From an uncultured Bacilli bacterium (GTDB lineage: Bacteria > Bacillota_I > Bacilli_A > RF39 > UBA660): a stretch of DNA of 19,631 bases. Under the pieces are notes generated by a model. That model saw only the letters and a program-made list of their open reading frames with translations, was not told the origin of the DNA and made no database searches. Below, one piece after another: positions 1 through 7,195 of the stretch (its first letter is position 1; every line of letters starts with the position of its first letter). The position numbers and the translations under genes were made by a program. The stretch covers positions 1 to 19,631 of the forward strand of contig CAKPRZ010000016.1 in assembly GCA_934183165.1 (NCBI GenBank), in the 5' to 3' direction.

Positions 1-89
1 GGAAGTGTTACCCTTAATTTCCAGTTACTTTGTAAGTGTTACCTATCAAAAAACAGTTACGAGTGCAAGACATAGGGTGTAACTCTTCC
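1..89. repeat. Probable end of a mobile element (repeats plus inverted repeat)
   Basis: Two tandem copies of a degenerate ~31-bp unit lie at 1-31 and 32-63; each carries AAGTGTTACC followed about 17 bp later by CAGTTAC. The first bases (GGAAGTGTTACCCT, 1-14) are also inverted at 74-89 (AGGGTGTAACTCTTCC), differing by one substitution and a 2-bp insertion. Repeated short boxes next to a terminal inverted repeat are typical of transposon ends, for example IS21-like elements, and the window starts exactly at the repeat. No transposase is present, so the family is not established. It could also be a small non-autonomous element of about 89 bp. Confidence 0.45.
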
Positions 90-194
90 ATTTTTATCAT
101 ATGGTGGTAGTTCATTACTTATTAGTATGGTAAGTATAGGTATACTTTTAAATATTAGTAAATGTAACATGAAAGATAATTATTAGCATTTATC

Positions 195-222
195 TTGCAA
201 GTTTACTTATTTTTGATATAAT
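195..222 (+). promoter_or_regulatory. Promoter of the slipin gene
   Basis: TTGCAA (195-200) and a perfect TATAAT (217-222) are separated by 16 bp, followed by the ribosome binding site AGGAGGT at 229-235 and the ATG at 242. This is a sigma-A type arrangement and gives a very short leader. Confidence 0.6.
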
Positions 223-241
223 TTTTGTAGGAGGTAGGAAT

Positions 242-991
242 ATGAAAATAGCAATAATAGCAGTTGTAGTAATTTTAATTTTAGCGTCTATTAAACAAAT
301 TAATGAATATGAAAGAGGAATACTTTTTACATTTGGTAAATATAGCAAAGTTTTGAATCCGGGATGGCATTTAGTTCTTCCAATTGTTCAGTTCTACAAA
401 AAAATTGATATAAGAACAAAAGCAGTTGATGTTCCAGAACAAGATGCAATTACAGCGGACAATGTTTCTATTAGAATAAATGCAGTTATATATTATAAAA
501 TATTTGATGCAGGAAAAGCAATTTGTGAAGTAGAAAACTTTTATTATGCTGTTGGGCAACTTGCTCAAACAACAATGAGAAATATAGTAGGTTCAGTAAC
601 ACTTGATCAACTTTTATCTGATAGAGAAAAAATCTCAACAGAGATATGTGAAGTAATTGATAAAGCAACTGATCCTTGGGGAGTTAAAGTAGAAAACGTA
701 GAACTTAAAGATATTGCATTACCAGAAGAAATGAAAAGAGTACTTGCTAAAGCAGCTGAAGCAGAAAGAGAAAAAGCAGCAGTTATTACTAAGGCACAAG
801 GTGAAGTAGAAGCCGCAGAAAATTTAGCGAAGGCAGCTAATACTATGGGTTCAACTCCTGGTGCACTTCATTTACGTACTTTAGCGACAATAAATGATTT
901 ATCATCTGATCAATCAAATACAATAATTTTTGCATTACCAGTGGAAGTATTAAGAGCATTAGATGGAATTACTAATAAAAATAAAAAGTAA
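242..991 (+). CDS. Slipin / stomatin-like SPFH (band 7) membrane protein
   Basis: A 249-residue protein with one N-terminal membrane segment (about residues 2-17), then the SPFH domain (about 20-165) with the family pattern NEYERG, GKYSKVLNPGWHLVLP, and a central DNVSIRINAVIYYKI stretch. An Ala/Glu-rich helix follows (about 165-200), as in slipins and bacterial stomatins. These proteins oligomerise on the inner face of the membrane and are thought to scaffold microdomains. Bacterial slipin genes often sit beside nfeD, but none is seen here and the gene has its own promoter and terminator, so it is probably monocistronic. The ATG has a strong AGGAGGT site 6 bases upstream. Family membership is clear from the sequence; the specific role is not. 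Confidence 0.9.
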   Translation: MKIAIIAVVVILILASIKQINEYERGILFTFGKYSKVLNPGWHLVLPIVQFYKKIDIRTKAVDVPEQDAITADNVSIRINAVIYYKIFDAGKAICEVENFYYAVGQLAQTTMRNIVGSVTLDQLLSDREKISTEICEVIDKATDPWGVKVENVELKDIALPEEMKRVLAKAAEAEREKAAVITKAQGEVEAAENLAKAANTMGSTPGALHLRTLATINDLSSDQSNTIIFALPVEVLRALDGITNKNKK

Positions 992-999
992 AACACTAT

Positions 1000-1020
1000 A
1001 AGGACATTAGTCCTTTTTTT
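1000..1020 (+). terminator. Terminator after the slipin gene
   Basis: Stem AAGGAC / GTCCTT with an ATTA loop is followed directly by a run of T. It starts 9 bases after the stop codon. Confidence 0.85.
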
Positions 1021-1042
1021 GTGTAAACCATTGTAAAGAAAA

Positions 1043-1071
1043 TTGACACAATAAATTTATTGTAGTATTCT
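1043..1071 (+). promoter_or_regulatory. Strong promoter with a palindromic spacer (possible operator)
   Basis: A perfect TTGACA (1043-1048) and TATTCT (1066-1071) are 17 bp apart. The spacer holds a 16-bp perfect palindrome, ACAATAAATTTATTGT (1048-1063), placed where a bound dimeric repressor would block RNA polymerase. The promoter call is firm; the operator reading is inference, since short AT palindromes also occur by chance in such a genome. Confidence 0.7.
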
Positions 1072-1098
1072 TTAGATATAAATAGTAGGAGTGATGAT

Positions 1099-1695
1099 AT
1101 GAGTACATATAACATGGATGACTTTAAATATGTAAGAAATAATAGTGTTGGTGGAGACGGGAAAATTAAAGCTATCAACTTAAATGAATATACACAAGCT
1201 GTTATAAGAACAACCAGAAATAAATTTATAGCAGTAGCAGTTGCTGTAACATTAGTAGCAACAGGTGGAGGAATTGGTATCAGTAGAGCAGTTTCTGATT
1301 TGAAACAATCAAATATTTCTAAAGAAGCAGTGGCACCATATGTTGAAATGGTTGGTGATAATTCTTATAGAACTGATGATAACAAAGGTTTTTGGTATGA
1401 TACAGATGCAATTGCTGATAATGTTGTTAAAGCAGATGATATTGATGTTGGTATTTATGGAGCATATAAAGGAATGAGAATGAATACAAATGCAAACATG
1501 AATAAAGTAGTAAGTCGCATTGGTAATAAAGAAGATTCACCTATTAAGGCAACAAGTTGGGAAGATTATTTAAAAAGTAAAGGATTTACCGATAAGGATG
1601 GTAATATTTCTACTGATAAATATGAAGAGGCAATGCAACAATATATTGTAGCAAAATTAAATATGGATGAAGCTAATAAAGGAATTGGTAAATAG
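1099..1695 (+). CDS. Unknown single-pass membrane protein
   Basis: A 198-residue protein that I do not recognise. Residues 1-41 are polar and basic just before the membrane (IRTTRNK), residues about 43-62 form a membrane segment with a Gly-rich end (GGGIGIS), and the remaining ~135 residues are a charged, soluble domain, predicted to lie outside by the positive-inside rule. There are no cysteines and no lipobox. The C-terminal part (SWEDYLKSKGF, then DKDGNIS) is Asp- and Asn-rich. The start is the ATG preceded by GTAGGAGTGATGAT. It is first in a two-gene unit: the next gene begins 8 bases after its stop. Its dedicated promoter has a palindromic spacer, so it may be conditionally expressed. 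Confidence 0.75.
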   Translation: MSTYNMDDFKYVRNNSVGGDGKIKAINLNEYTQAVIRTTRNKFIAVAVAVTLVATGGGIGISRAVSDLKQSNISKEAVAPYVEMVGDNSYRTDDNKGFWYDTDAIADNVVKADDIDVGIYGAYKGMRMNTNANMNKVVSRIGNKEDSPIKATSWEDYLKSKGFTDKDGNISTDKYEEAMQQYIVAKLNMDEANKGIGK

Positions 1696-1703
1696 GTGAT
1701 ATT

Positions 1704-1943
1704 ATGGAAAATTTAAATGTTTTAACTATAGATGATAAAAAATATGTAATGGCTGATCAATTTAGTCTTAATAATGTTGATTACGTGTTTTTATCTAACT
1801 TAGATAACCCTAAAGATTTTTGCTTTAGAAAGCTAAAAATAGATGGAGACGCTAAGCTATTAGTTGGTCTTGACAATGACGAAGAATTTGATGCTGTTAT
1901 AGAAGAATTTATGAAAAATCATAAAGACATTATTTATGAATAA
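1704..1943 (+). CDS. Small acidic cytosolic protein, DUF1292-like
   Basis: A 79-residue acidic protein without membrane segment or signal peptide. The layout (short beta-rich N-terminus, LNNVDYVFLSN, then a C-terminal helix around DNDEEFDAVIEEF) resembles the DUF1292/YrzB family of small Bacillota proteins of unknown function, but the match is by general pattern only. The ribosome binding site GGTGAT is 3 bases from the ATG and overlaps the end of the previous gene, so the two are probably translated from one message. A hairpin terminator starts at its stop codon. Confidence 0.7.
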   Translation: MENLNVLTIDDKKYVMADQFSLNNVDYVFLSNLDNPKDFCFRKLKIDGDAKLLVGLDNDEEFDAVIEEFMKNHKDIIYE

Positions 1944-1970
1944 AATACAGTTTAATATAACTGTATTTTT
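1943..1970 (+). terminator. Terminator after the two-gene unit
   Basis: A 10-bp perfect stem, AAATACAGTT (1943-1952) with AACTGTATTT (1959-1968), has a 6-base loop and continues into T residues. Confidence 0.8.
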
Positions 1971-2016
1971 AATAACATTTTTAAACTATTAGAATAAATT
2001 AAAGTGGTGATATATC

Positions 2017-2976
2017 TTGAATAAGAAAGTAATAGTATTTGGTGGAGGAACGGGAATGAGTTGCTTGTTAAATGGTTTAAAACAATTTCCTGTTGATATC
2101 ACAGCTGTTGTATCAGTGTGTGACGATGGTGGTTCTACCGGTATATTAAGAGATGAATTTGATATTTTAGCTGTTGGTGATATAAGAAAAGTGTTAGTTT
2201 CATTATCACAGACAGAATCCAAAATAGAAAAACTATTAAATTATAGATTTTCTTCTGATGGTACTTTAAATAAACATACCGTAGGTAATATTTTACTTGC
2301 TGCTTCAAAAGAAATGACAGGTAGTATTCAACAAGGCATAGAATTATTAGGCAAAGTCCTTAACTTAAGTGGTAAAGTTATGCCTCTTACAGAGTCTAAT
2401 ATTGCCCTATATGGACAAATGGATGATGATAGTATCATTGAAGGTGAACATAATATAACATTATCTAAAAAGAAAATTAAAAAAGTTTTTTATAAAGAAA
2501 AACCAATAATTAATTATAAATTAATTAAAGAGATATTAAATGCTGATATGATTGTTTTTAGTATGGGTAGTTTATATACAAGTTTGGTACCTTGTTTACT
2601 TTGCAAGGAAGTAATAGATGCTATCGATAAGTCTAATGCCGATATAATATATGCTTGTAATTTATTTACTCAGCCAGGAGAAACAGATAATTATAAAGTT
2701 AGTGATCATATAAAGGCTATTAATGAGTATTTAGGCTCAAAAAAAATAAATTCAGTTATTGTAAATAAGGGTAGAGTAGATAAAGATTTAGCTAATAAAT
2801 ACTTAACTACAGAGCAAAAGGATTTAGTGGTACTTGATAATCGTGAAACTAGAAAGCATGTTTCTAAAATAATCACGGATGATTTGATTCAAATTAAGAA
2901 TGGGTACTTTAGACATGATACATTAAAGTTAGGATATTTAATTTTTTCTGAAATATTAAAAAGAGAAAAGAAGTAA
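2017..2976 (+). CDS. yvcK: YvcK/CofD-like gluconeogenesis factor
   Basis: A 319-residue protein, close to the ~317 of Bacillus YvcK. It has the family's nucleotide-sugar fold signatures: GGGTG at residues 9-13, VCDDGGSTGILR at 34-45, GDIRKVL at 54-60, and NGYFRHDTLKLG near the C-terminus. In Bacillus YvcK binds UDP-GlcNAc and is needed for normal growth and cell shape on gluconeogenic carbon sources; it is cytosolic. Translation starts at a TTG (2017) with GGTGAT five bases upstream; no nearby ATG fits. In most Firmicutes yvcK lies in a rapZ-yvcK-whiA operon, but here it stands alone between a terminator and a convergent ldh gene, so that neighbourhood has been broken up. The 3' end lies in a hairpin shared with ldh. 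Confidence 0.92.
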   Translation: MNKKVIVFGGGTGMSCLLNGLKQFPVDITAVVSVCDDGGSTGILRDEFDILAVGDIRKVLVSLSQTESKIEKLLNYRFSSDGTLNKHTVGNILLAASKEMTGSIQQGIELLGKVLNLSGKVMPLTESNIALYGQMDDDSIIEGEHNITLSKKKIKKVFYKEKPIINYKLIKEILNADMIVFSMGSLYTSLVPCLLCKEVIDAIDKSNADIIYACNLFTQPGETDNYKVSDHIKAINEYLGSKKINSVIVNKGRVDKDLANKYLTTEQKDLVVLDNRETRKHVSKIITDDLIQIKNGYFRHDTLKLGYLIFSEILKREKK

Positions 2977-3003
2977 TTGATTAGATAATATCAATTACTT
3001 CTT
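2968..3003. terminator. Bidirectional terminator shared by yvcK and ldh
   Basis: A perfect 13-bp stem, AAGAAGTAATTGA (2968-2980) with TCAATTACTTCTT (2991-3003), has a 10-base loop. The left arm contains the yvcK stop codon and last codons; the loop and right arm encode the end of ldh on the other strand, including its stop. Pyrimidine-rich, T-rich sequence follows on each strand. The two genes are only 4 bases apart, so this one hairpin probably ends both transcripts. Confidence 0.75.
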
Positions 3004-3928
3004 CTTTATTTTCTACATTGGTATCAAGTGATGTAATAGCATTTTTAATTGTATCGATGGAATTTTGTAATTTTGTTGTTTCAATGTCTGTTAGTTTTAC
3101 ATATATTCGTTCAATACTTCCATCTTTGTTAATGATAGTAGGCCCTCCTACAAAAACATCATTATTTTTATCATAAGATGATACAGTTAAGACTAGATTT
3201 TCATCTCCTAGTATGGCATTAGTAATTCTTACCATACTCATTCCAATACCATAACTGGTATTTCCTTTACGATTAATTATTTCATAAGCAGCATTTCTTA
3301 CATTATTACATATTTCTTCTAAAGTATTACTATCTAAAAAATCAGTAATATTTTGAAGAGCAACATTTGCATTACTCCAAGGAACAAATTCAGTATCACC
3401 ATGTTCTCCAATAACATAAGCATGGATGTTTTTAGGACTTATATTAAGTCTAGATGCAACTTCATATCTAAGTCTTGCCGTATCTAAAGTTGTGCCTGTA
3501 CCTATAACTTTGGAAGTAGGACATTTAGCATATTTCCATGTGATGTAACTCATAACATCAACTGGATTAGTAGCAATTAAATATATACCATTAAAGCCAC
3601 TTTTACAAACTTTAGTAATAACATCTTTAAATACAGCATTGTTTTTATGAATTAAATCCATTCGAGTTTCACCAACTTCTTGGTTAGCTCCTGCGGCAAT
3701 AACTACTATTTTAGCATCCCTACAATCACTGTATTCACCAACTTTAATATTTATTTTAGATGGTGCGAAGGCTAGGGAATGATTTAAGTCCATAACTTCT
3801 CCCGTTGCTTTTTCTTTATTTATATCAATAAGTACTAATTCATTAACATATGTTCTTTGATTTAATAAGGCATAGGCATAACTCATTCCAACATTACCAC
3901 AACCTATAACTACAACTTTTTTATTCAT
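2981..3928 (-). CDS. ldh: L-lactate dehydrogenase
   Basis: A 315-residue NAD-dependent L-lactate dehydrogenase that reduces pyruvate to L-lactate and regenerates NAD+ during fermentation; cytosolic. The N-terminal Rossmann motif is GCGNVG (9-14), with an acidic residue at the end of strand 2 (D35). GANQ at residues 80-83 followed by GETR supplies the LDH-type glutamine (Q83; malate dehydrogenases have Arg there) and the loop arginine R89. ATNPVDV (119-125), LDTARLR (148-154, substrate-binding Arg 154 region) and the active-site signature GEHGDTE (174-180, catalytic His 176) are all present. The ATG has AGAGGGA upstream. It converges on yvcK and has its own promoter. Confidence 0.95.
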   Translation of the reverse strand: MNKKVVVIGCGNVGMSYAYALLNQRTYVNELVLIDINKEKATGEVMDLNHSLAFAPSKINIKVGEYSDCRDAKIVVIAAGANQEVGETRMDLIHKNNAVFKDVITKVCKSGFNGIYLIATNPVDVMSYITWKYAKCPTSKVIGTGTTLDTARLRYEVASRLNISPKNIHAYVIGEHGDTEFVPWSNANVALQNITDFLDSNTLEEICNNVRNAAYEIINRKGNTSYGIGMSMVRITNAILGDENLVLTVSSYDKNNDVFVGGPTIINKDGSIERIYVKLTDIETTKLQNSIDTIKNAITSLDTNVENKEEVIDII

Positions 3929-3945
3929 ATTATCCCTCTATTCTT

Positions 3946-3979
3946 TTTGTATTATAACAAATTATTTGATAGTGGTAAA
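3946..3979 (-). promoter_or_regulatory. Promoter of ldh with a hyphenated palindrome
   Basis: Read on the minus strand, TTTACC (3974-3979) and a perfect TATAAT (3951-3956) are 17 bp apart. The -10 box is flanked by TTTGT (3946-3950) and ACAAA (3957-3961), an inverted repeat centred on it. Redox repressors such as Rex commonly control ldh, but the arm spacing here does not match the usual 18-bp Rex site, so no regulator is assigned. Confidence 0.55.
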
Positions 3980-4082
3980 TATATATGGATGACAAATTGT
4001 TTAAAATAAAGGTAATTATGTAAAGTCAAACACATTCAAATAAGTTTCCAAAAAAACTTTAAAAAGAGAAAAAACTATGGTA

Positions 4083-4101
4083 TCCTATAGAAGGTATAGG
4101 A
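4083..4101 (+). repeat. Inverted repeat overlapping the ribosome binding site
   Basis: TCCTATA (4083-4089) and TATAGGA (4095-4101) are perfect inverted repeats with a 5-base spacer. The right arm contains most of the AGGAG ribosome binding site of the GTG-started gene at 4111. As RNA it could hide the site; as DNA it could be an operator. The promoter is not clear, so which applies is open. Confidence 0.45.
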
Positions 4102-4110
4102 GTTGGTAGT

Positions 4111-4851
4111 GTGGATAAGGTTAATAAATCAAAAACTTGGTTAGTGGTAGTTTTATTTATCTTAATAATTTTAATTAGTGGATATATAATTTTTGTTAAA
4201 GCAACTAGTAAGTCGGACAATAAAAAAGAAATAATTGACATCAGTAAAAATAGTAATACTGTGACTGAATTATCATTATCTAATCCTAAGGTAATAGATT
4301 TATTAAATCTAGTTGATGATAATGAAATCGAATATCAATTATATAAGAATGCTAATAAAATTTTATCATGGGATACTAAATCTTTAATAACTACTAAAGA
4401 AATAATGAAAAATACTCAAGCTGATGAAGAGTTAAATTTTATTGATAAAGATAGATTTGATAGCAAATTTAAAAGTATTTTTGGTACATTAAGAAATGAT
4501 AGATCTAAATCTAATCTTTGTAATTCCTCTTCATATAATAGTGAATATGATAATTATCAAGTTAATTATTTTTGTACTTCTAATAATTCTTTGAAACTAA
4601 ATACATATTTAAAGAATGTAACTGTGAAGGGTGACTTTATCAATATTAATAAATATTATTTATTTACTAGTGAGTATAATTCTTTATATGATATTTATGC
4701 AAGCGATAAAAAAGATGAAAGAAATTTAGTTGCAGTAGAAGTTGCTGGTGATGAAATAAGCAAGCATATTTTATATAAAAATGAAATTTCATATGTTTTT
4801 AGAAAGGGAAAAGGTAATAACTATTATTTATATAAATCAACTATAGAATAA
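4111..4851 (+). CDS. Unknown membrane-anchored extracytoplasmic protein
   Basis: A 246-residue protein with a short basic N-terminus, one membrane segment (about residues 10-29) and a ~215-residue outer domain rich in Asn, Lys, Ser and Tyr. Two cysteines in the middle (in SNLCNSS and YFCTSNN, 18 residues apart) could form a disulphide. The C-terminus ends in short alternating hydrophobic stretches (ISYVFRKGKGNNYYLYKS) suggesting beta strands. I do not recognise the family. The start is a GTG with AGGAG eight bases upstream; no ATG near it would keep the membrane segment. Its stop is 2 bases before the -35 box of the T-box promoter, and no terminator is visible, so some read-through into proS is possible. 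Confidence 0.7.
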   Translation: MDKVNKSKTWLVVVLFILIILISGYIIFVKATSKSDNKKEIIDISKNSNTVTELSLSNPKVIDLLNLVDDNEIEYQLYKNANKILSWDTKSLITTKEIMKNTQADEELNFIDKDRFDSKFKSIFGTLRNDRSKSNLCNSSSYNSEYDNYQVNYFCTSNNSLKLNTYLKNVTVKGDFININKYYLFTSEYNSLYDIYASDKKDERNLVAVEVAGDEISKHILYKNEISYVFRKGKGNNYYLYKSTIE

Positions 4852-4853
4852 TA

Positions 4854-4882
4854 TTGACTTTTTAATATTATTCTACTATAAT
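4854..4882 (+). promoter_or_regulatory. Promoter of the proS-glyS operon
   Basis: TTGACT (4854-4859) and TATAAT (4877-4882) are 17 bp apart. Transcription should begin near 4889, just upstream of the T-box leader. Confidence 0.8.
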
Positions 4883-4888
4883 CTAGTT

Positions 4889-5005
4889 AATTAATGCGAT
4901 GATGGCCTTGGAAAAGCCGGAGTAATATAGATAGAGGGATCTTCTGGATAAGTAAGGTGGAACCGCGGGAAACCGTCCTTACATGTTCTGGGAGATTTTT
5001 ATTTT
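4889..5005 (+). promoter_or_regulatory. T-box leader upstream of proS (unusually short)
   Basis: The T-box antiterminator is textbook: GTAAGG (4952-4957) pairs with CCTTAC (4977-4982), a 7-base bulge TGGAACC (4958-4964) follows, and GCGG / CCGT closes a GAAA loop (4965-4976). AGAGG-GAT-CTTCT (4933-4945) can form a stem III hairpin. ATCTTCT (4939-4945) can instead pair with GGGAGAT (4990-4996) ahead of a T-rich run, a possible terminator. Between the likely start (~4889) and the antiterminator there are only about 60 bases: GATGA and AGTA motifs (4898-4924) flank a small hairpin (GGC...GCC, 4904-4918), and the long distal arm of a normal stem I is missing. The specifier codon is not certain. 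The bulge UGGA would pair with a tRNA ending UCCA, which suits tRNA-Gly. Confidence 0.88.
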
Positions 5006-5016
5006 AAGGAGGATAT

Positions 5017-6441
5017 ATGAAAAACGAAAAAATAACTTCAAGAGAAGTCGATTTTGCAAAATGGTATACAGATGTTGTTAATGCAGCACATTTATCGAGT
5101 TATTCTAATGTAAAAGGATGTATTATTCTTGAACCTAATGGATATGCAATATGGGAGAGAATGCAACAAGAAATGGATAAAATGTTCAAAAAAACAGGGC
5201 ATAAAAATGTTGCAATGCCAATGCTAATTCCTGAAGGATTAATGAGAAAAGAAGGAGAACTTGTTAATGGGTTTGCACCTGAAGTTGCATGGGTTACTGA
5301 AGGTGGCTCTAAAAAATTAGAAGAAAGACTTTGTATTAGGCCTACTAGTGAAACGTTATTTAGTGATTATTATGCAAGTGTTGTTAAGTCATATAGAGAT
5401 TTACCTTTAAAATATAATCAATGGTGTAGTGTGCTTCGTTGGGAAAAGGAAACAAGACCATTCTTAAGAAGTCGTGAATTTTGGTGGCAAGAAGGACATA
5501 CTGTACATGCTACTAGTGAAGAAGCAGAAAAAGAAACAAGAGATATGTTAAATGTTTATAAAACATTTTTTGAAAAAATACTTGCTATTCCTGTTATAAC
5601 TGGTAGAAAAACAGAAAAAGAAAAGTTTGCAGGTGCTGATTACACTTTAACAATAGAAGCATTAATGCATAATGGTATAGCACTTCAGTCTGGTACTAGT
5701 CATTACTTTGGACAAAGATTTTCACGAGCATATGATATAAAGTTTTTAAACAAATCAAATGAATTAGAATATGCATATCAAACATCATGGGGCTCATCTA
5801 CTCGTATGATAGGAGCATTAATAATGGTTCATAGTGATGATAACGGATTAGTATTGCCACCAAATGTCGCACCAACTCAAGTAGCAATTATTCCAATAGG
5901 TGATACAGATGAAGTTAATTCATTAGCTAACTCTTATAAAGAAATGCTAGAAGCTAATGACATTACTTGTTATATAGATTATTCTGAAAAATCTCCTGGT
6001 TTTAAATTTGCAGAAGCTGAAGTAAATGGAATTCCTATAAGAATAGAAATAGGTAAAAGAGATTTAGAAAACAATAATGTCACATTTGCAAGACGTGATA
6101 CTAGGGAGAAAATGGTAATATCTAAAGATATTGATGTTGTAAATTATGTAAAAGAATTACTTAATACTATTCAAAGTGATATGTATAAAAATGCAAAAGA
6201 GCGAATGGATAAATTAACATTTACTGCACATAATCTAACTGATATGGAAAATATTTTAAATACTCAACCAGGATTTATTCATGCAGATTGGTGTGGAGAT
6301 GAAGAGTGTGAACTTAAAATAAAAGAAATAAAAGGTTGCAAGTCAAGATGCATTTTAGAAAATGAAAAATTAGTAGATGGTAAATGTGTATGCTGTGGCA
6401 AGAAAGCTAAATACCATGTAGTATGGGGAATTCAATATTAA
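5017..6441 (+). CDS. proS: Prolyl-tRNA synthetase, archaeal/eukaryotic type
   Basis: A 474-residue class IIa synthetase that charges tRNA-Pro with proline. It belongs to the short group without the editing insertion found in bacterial-type ProRS. Visible motifs are the RPTSET proline-binding loop, motif 2 (RWEKETRPFLRSREFWWQEGHT), motif 3 (GSSTRMIGALIM), an anticodon-binding domain (from APTQVAIIPIG), and the C-terminal zinc-type domain with cysteines 426, 431, 441, 445, 457, 459 and 460, ending in WGIQY as in this group. AGGAGG lies upstream of the ATG. It is the first gene after the T-box; the next gene starts one base after its stop. The protein call is sure; which tRNA controls the operon is discussed under the T-box. 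Confidence 0.96.
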   Translation: MKNEKITSREVDFAKWYTDVVNAAHLSSYSNVKGCIILEPNGYAIWERMQQEMDKMFKKTGHKNVAMPMLIPEGLMRKEGELVNGFAPEVAWVTEGGSKKLEERLCIRPTSETLFSDYYASVVKSYRDLPLKYNQWCSVLRWEKETRPFLRSREFWWQEGHTVHATSEEAEKETRDMLNVYKTFFEKILAIPVITGRKTEKEKFAGADYTLTIEALMHNGIALQSGTSHYFGQRFSRAYDIKFLNKSNELEYAYQTSWGSSTRMIGALIMVHSDDNGLVLPPNVAPTQVAIIPIGDTDEVNSLANSYKEMLEANDITCYIDYSEKSPGFKFAEAEVNGIPIRIEIGKRDLENNNVTFARRDTREKMVISKDIDVVNYVKELLNTIQSDMYKNAKERMDKLTFTAHNLTDMENILNTQPGFIHADWCGDEECELKIKEIKGCKSRCILENEKLVDGKCVCCGKKAKYHVVWGIQY

Positions 6442-6442
6442 A

Positions 6443-7195
6443 ATGGGAATAACTATTAATAGTTTAACAAAACTAAATTCAAATGATTATGAAAGAATGA
6501 TTATAAAGAAAAACAATTATGGTTATTCTATAAATATTAATAAAGAAAAAAGAAAAGCATCAGATTATGAAATGGTATCCAAAAGATTTAATAGTTTAAA
6601 TGATGATGTAGATACGAGACTTGTAGAAGTAATAGAGTTCTTTTTGGAAAATCATACTATTAGTGAACTTAAAGTAGAAAAAATTGATTATCATGATGGA
6701 AAGTTTTTAAGTATTATTGCAAATAATTCTAAAATGAGTTTACAGATTCCTAAAACGATTGGTAATCAAGATTTAGGGAAAATAATATATAACAAGTTTA
6801 AAATGGATAGAGATAAATTTATTTATGATAATTTATCTATAAATAGCTATGATATTTATGAAAGTAAAAAAGCAAAAAATTATTCAATAAATAGTGATAT
6901 GAATAGAATTGTTTTACATGTGATTGGTATAGATGATATGAATTTTGTCAAAGCCTTGATAGAAGAAAAATTAAATAATTTTGATGGAATGGTTTATTAT
7001 GTTAAAGAGGCTCCATCGATTGGTGAAGATATGAAATTTTGTTTGTATGGTCAAGGTATAAAAATGAATTTAATTATAAATTATTTTAACTCAGATAATA
7101 TTAAGATTATCACGGATATTGAAGAAATTATAGAAAAGCATGATAGAGATATTTTAGATAGCAAAAAAATGCAATTAAAATTGGAGGGATTTTAA
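6443..7195 (+). CDS. Unknown soluble protein between proS and glyS
   Basis: A 250-residue protein with no signal peptide, membrane segment or cysteine cluster (one Cys only). It is rich in Lys, Asn, Ile and Asp and looks like a mixed alpha/beta cytosolic protein; a central part reads like alternating strands (RIVLHVIGIDDM then a helix), and two similar hydrophobic stretches (FLSIIANNS, KMNLIINYF) occur. I recognise no family. Its ATG is one base after the proS stop with only a weak, distant GGGGA, and its own TAA overlaps the glyS ATG by one base (TAATG), so translation is probably coupled on both sides. The position between two synthetases suggests, but does not show, a role linked to translation. 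Confidence 0.85.
   Translation: MGITINSLTKLNSNDYERMIIKKNNYGYSININKEKRKASDYEMVSKRFNSLNDDVDTRLVEVIEFFLENHTISELKVEKIDYHDGKFLSIIANNSKMSLQIPKTIGNQDLGKIIYNKFKMDRDKFIYDNLSINSYDIYESKKAKNYSINSDMNRIVLHVIGIDDMNFVKALIEEKLNNFDGMVYYVKEAPSIGEDMKFCLYGQGIKMNLIINYFNSDNIKIITDIEEIIEKHDRDILDSKKMQLKLEGF

Noticed and set aside
3946..3961. Rex operator at the ldh promoter
   Set aside because: TTTGT and ACAAA flank the -10 box, but the arms are too close for the usual TTGTGAAnnnnTTCACAA layout, so I kept it only as a palindrome.
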